Positions 21,290 through 23,417 of a DNA stretch of 23,417 bases are shown in pieces; within the stretch, counting starts at the first letter, position 1, and each line of letters begins with the position of its first letter. The stretch is from SVTX01 sp045658225 (GTDB taxonomy: Bacteria; Bacillota; Clostridia; Oscillospirales; CAG-272). Under the pieces are notes generated by a model. The model saw only the letters and a list, made by a program, of their open reading frames with translations. It did not search any database and was not told the DNA's origin. Location: NCBI GenBank assembly GCA_045658225.1, contig JAZOUO010000042.1:1-23417 (forward strand). The letters are read 5' to 3'. Both the position numbers and the translations under genes were made by a program.

Positions 21290-22648
21290 TTATTCGGGAT
21301 ACGCCTGATAGTAATAATCCATCGCACTCTGTATATTCTTAAGCGCGTAAATTATCTCAGCTCTCGTGTACGTGTTTCTGACAACCTTAAATTCCTGACC
21401 GTTATTGTAGTTGATGTAGAACTTTGAAGCATCCTGGAATACCATTCTCAATCCCTCTACCGCGGGATCATCAGAGGTTGCGTGCTTCTGAATTATATCA
21501 TAAGCTTTTTTGAATATATTTGTGTTGTCTATCTGGTTAAATACATCCTGGTCCTCTGCCGAAATAAGCTGGTCGAGTGTCTTCATGATGTCGTACTGGT
21601 CACCGTTGGGCGCACCGACAAGATAAGTGATACCGTCTGCTATCTCGTACGTCTTGTGCGTTGCGATCCATGTGTCGTAGTTTATGCTTCCGTCCGAGCC
21701 GATCTGAGCCGTACCCTCGTAAAGCTCACCGACCTGATACCAGTTGGGACCCATAGCATTCGCCCCTTTTGAATAAGCGATTGCATATACGGTAGGACTT
21801 GTGCCGGGCGTAAGACTCTCAACCGTGATATACAATGTATATTCACATCCGTCGGGGCCAGAGCCGGAATAGCTATCTCCCGATGTGGCATCTCCGTCAA
21901 GATTGTCTCTACGTATAACTACGCTCGCCTCACGCTCTGTACCGTCAATATTGACCATAAGATCACTAAACAGAGATGCAAAAAACTCGGGATGACTTTC
22001 GGTTGAAATAGAGGTCGATCCATCCTTTGCATATTCCGATTCAAACACACCTGTAAGCTGCTCATAGCTGCTCGTATTGTTAAGCACCGCAAGAAACTCG
22101 TCGTGCACCGCGTCCATTTTTATATCAAACTTGAAGTTTACCATGGTCACACATGCCGACTGCGCGTTTGCGCCGTAGGTGTATCTTACGTAAAAATCAC
22201 GTTCAGTCTGCGCTGGTATCCAGTCATCCGGATTAAATGTTTCGGTAGTATCAGTCGGGTGGTCCATAGTTCTTATATTGATACCATCGCTCTGGTCAAT
22301 AAGCGTGTTTTGATTATATGACGTATCCCACCGCGGTCCGATATACCAATAGGTGACGTCGGTGTTGTTATGTACTGTTATCTTGTAGGTCACGCTTCCG
22401 TTTGTTACCCGTGAGTCAACAGACACCTTATGATTGGTGGGATACGTATACCCGCACTCAATGCTGTCCGCGGCGGACGTGTTATAAACCTCGACAGACT
22501 TGATATACACACCTGTTGGCGGCTGTGCCTCTGCTCCAAGATTACCGCTTATGCCAAGCTTGTCCGAAAGCGCTGCGTATCCTGCAGTAATACATAATGC
22601 CATCACGCATATAGCTACCGGCAAGACAATTACTTGCCACTTTTTCAC
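21290..22648 (-). CDS. Large SipW-dependent secreted protein
   Basis: A 452-residue exported protein. The signal region ends GYAALSDKLGISGNLGA, matching the GYA-x-L-x-D-x-L...G-x-LGA pattern of the neighbouring 199-residue protein. The mature part has a beta-rich N-terminal domain (about 45-180, with SVTYKITVHNNTDVTYWYIG and NFKFDIKMDAV), a middle domain with GPDGCEYTLYITVESLTPG, and a helical C-terminus (about 350-452) in which aromatic residues are frequent, ending in DYYYQAYPE. I recognise no enzymatic motif; a surface or matrix protein is likely. The start is GTG 22648. It has its own consensus promoter and no clear terminator before the operon downstream. Confidence 0.75.
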   Translation of the reverse strand: MKKWQVIVLPVAICVMALCITAGYAALSDKLGISGNLGAEAQPPTGVYIKSVEVYNTSAADSIECGYTYPTNHKVSVDSRVTNGSVTYKITVHNNTDVTYWYIGPRWDTSYNQNTLIDQSDGINIRTMDHPTDTTETFNPDDWIPAQTERDFYVRYTYGANAQSACVTMVNFKFDIKMDAVHDEFLAVLNNTSSYEQLTGVFESEYAKDGSTSISTESHPEFFASLFSDLMVNIDGTEREASVVIRRDNLDGDATSGDSYSGSGPDGCEYTLYITVESLTPGTSPTVYAIAYSKGANAMGPNWYQVGELYEGTAQIGSDGSINYDTWIATHKTYEIADGITYLVGAPNGDQYDIMKTLDQLISAEDQDVFNQIDNTNIFKKAYDIIQKHATSDDPAVEGLRMVFQDASKFYINYNNGQEFKVVRNTYTRAEIIYALKNIQSAMDYYYQAYPE

Positions 22649-22708
22649 CGCATCACCGCCCTTCCAGAATATTGTCGCATATCACACTTTGTAGTGATTA
22701 TTTACTTC

Positions 22709-22737
22709 ATTATATCACGAGCGTTGATAGGTGTCAA
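22709..22737 (-). promoter_or_regulatory. Sigma-A promoter of the large SipW-dependent protein
   Basis: Minus-strand TTGACA (22732-22737), a 17-base spacer and TATAAT (22709-22714), about 55 bases before the start. Confidence 0.92.
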
Positions 22738-22807
22738 TATTTTCCGCAAAAAACGACAGTTGTAAGTACACCTTAGCGGTGCGTTCATTTTTATTGAGCC
22801 TTGCGAA

Positions 22808-22813
22808 TATAAT
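22808..22813 (+). promoter_or_regulatory. Possible -10 box of the lipoprotein gene
   Basis: TATAAT lies 20 bases before the start codon, with only a poor TTCATT-like -35 at 18 bases. If used, the 5' leader would be just long enough to contain the ribosome binding site. Confidence 0.4.
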
Positions 22814-22832
22814 TACAAAAAAGGAGGCAAAA

Positions 22833-23333
22833 ATGAAAAGAAAATTTCTGATTTTAATTCTATGTATAACTATACTCTGCACGTGCCTTTCGTCCTGCTC
22901 GCGTCAGCCGCCATCGGCGAAAAGCGTCCTATCCCATCTAATTGAGACAGAAATAGACCTACCAAGCGGGCAGGTCTATCTCTCAACGTCGACCGAGGGC
23001 GAGGCTTCGTATGTCAGCAATTCCCTGCTCGCCGCGCTTTACGGCGGTGGCAGTGAGCCACGGGAATATGACGATTGGGTGGAATTTGCGATATTTCTCT
23101 CAAGCTCCCATCCGTGTGAATTTGCCGTTTTTCTGTGCGACAGTCCGCAGTCGGCGCTCGACACGTCAAAAACTCTCTGCTCTCGTCTGACAACCCTCAA
23201 AAATTTCTGGAGCGACAGTCAGTACTCGTTCTACACAGAAAGCGCTGAGGTCATAATATCGGGAAATTTTTGCATCCTTATAGTATCGTCGGACACAACC
23301 GCCGCCAAAAAAGCGCTGAAATCCCTTATATAA
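22833..23333 (+). CDS. Small lipoprotein, DUF4358-like
   Basis: A 166-residue protein with a lipoprotein signal peptide: KRKFLILILCITILCTC then the lipobox LSSC, with Cys22 as the expected lipidated residue. The mature part has the pattern EFAVFLCDSPQSALDTSK...RL, then a C-terminal SGNFCILIVSSDTTAAKKALKSLI, which resembles the DUF4358 lipoproteins of gut Clostridia; this match is by eye only. ATG 22833 follows AAGGAGG; the open frame back to 22731 lacks one. The stop codon abuts the stop codon of the convergent gene at 23334 with no terminator between. Confidence 0.72.
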   Translation: MKRKFLILILCITILCTCLSSCSRQPPSAKSVLSHLIETEIDLPSGQVYLSTSTEGEASYVSNSLLAALYGGGSEPREYDDWVEFAIFLSSSHPCEFAVFLCDSPQSALDTSKTLCSRLTTLKNFWSDSQYSFYTESAEVIISGNFCILIVSSDTTAAKKALKSLI

Positions 23334-23417
23334 TCAGAAAAGGCTCATTATATAGTAGATTATTCCCCACACAACGCCCGAAACCGTTCCGTAAAGCAAG
23401 ACGGGCCCCGCAACTGT
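23334..23417 (-). CDS. C-terminus of a membrane protein (5' end outside the window)
   Basis: The last 27 codons and TGA of a leftward gene that begins beyond the window. The visible end, LLYGTVSGVVWGIIYYIMSL plus a final F, is a hydrophobic, Gly-containing membrane segment. Family cannot be judged from this. Its stop codon is directly adjacent to the lipoprotein stop. Confidence 0.6.
   Translation of the reverse strand, partial: TVAGPVLLYGTVSGVVWGIIYYIMSLF

Noticed and set aside
1..23417. CRISPR arrays, tRNA or rRNA genes, insertion sequences, phage or toxin-antitoxin genes
   Set aside because: No regularly spaced repeats, cloverleaf with CCA context, transposase or integrase motifs were found on either strand.

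Overview
The window reads as chromosome of a low-to-mid GC member of the Clostridia, probably an uncultured gut or rumen lineage near the Oscillospirales; the family-level placement is inference. The pointers are: lepA followed by an overlapping hemW; a WalJ-type nuclease followed by rlmH; an RNase J; an AbrB-type regulator; a DUF1292 protein; a SipW-type signal peptidase with two cognate secreted substrates; a dockerin-like module on a secreted transglutaminase-like protein; strong AAGGAGG-type ribosome binding sites; and vegetative (sigma-A) promoters very close to TTGACA-17-TATAAT. No phage, insertion sequence, CRISPR array, tRNA or rRNA is visible.

Layout, left to right. Positions 1-230 hold a promoter firing leftward out of the window and a weaker one for a rightward DUF421 membrane protein. 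A bidirectional terminator separates it from a leftward set: endonuclease III (own promoter), a secreted transglutaminase-like protein with a dockerin-like tail, and a small membrane protein flanked by two copies of one terminator hairpin. The 540-base gap 3296-3836 contains an AT-rich hairpin and a 242-base element with a perfect closing stem and several internal helices, best read as a non-coding RNA gene or structured 3' UTR. Next come DUF1292 with an unusual leader (a ribosome binding site in a hairpin loop and a 14-codon ORF), then hemW and lepA, all leftward.

A rightward Gfo/Idh/MocA oxidoreductase is divergent from lepA. It is followed by a leftward 30-residue cysteine-rich microprotein, a Cys-pair protein, a membrane-anchored SurA/PrsA-like protein and RNase J with a 180-residue disordered N-terminal extension. 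A rightward group follows: abrB-like, galK, a small membrane protein, walJ-like and rlmH. After a strong bidirectional terminator comes a leftward secretion module: a SipW-dependent secreted protein, a polytopic SipW-type peptidase and a DUF5305-like membrane protein as one operon, with a second, larger SipW-dependent protein just upstream on its own promoter. At the right end a rightward lipoprotein converges on the last 27 codons of a leftward membrane protein.

How the parts fit: most genes are housekeeping (DNA repair, translation fidelity, heme insertion, RNA decay, rRNA methylation). The accessory content is mainly exported: the SipW module, the transglutaminase-dockerin protein, the foldase-like protein and the lipoprotein. 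The least explained signals are the RNA element at 3471-3712 and the DUF1292 leader.
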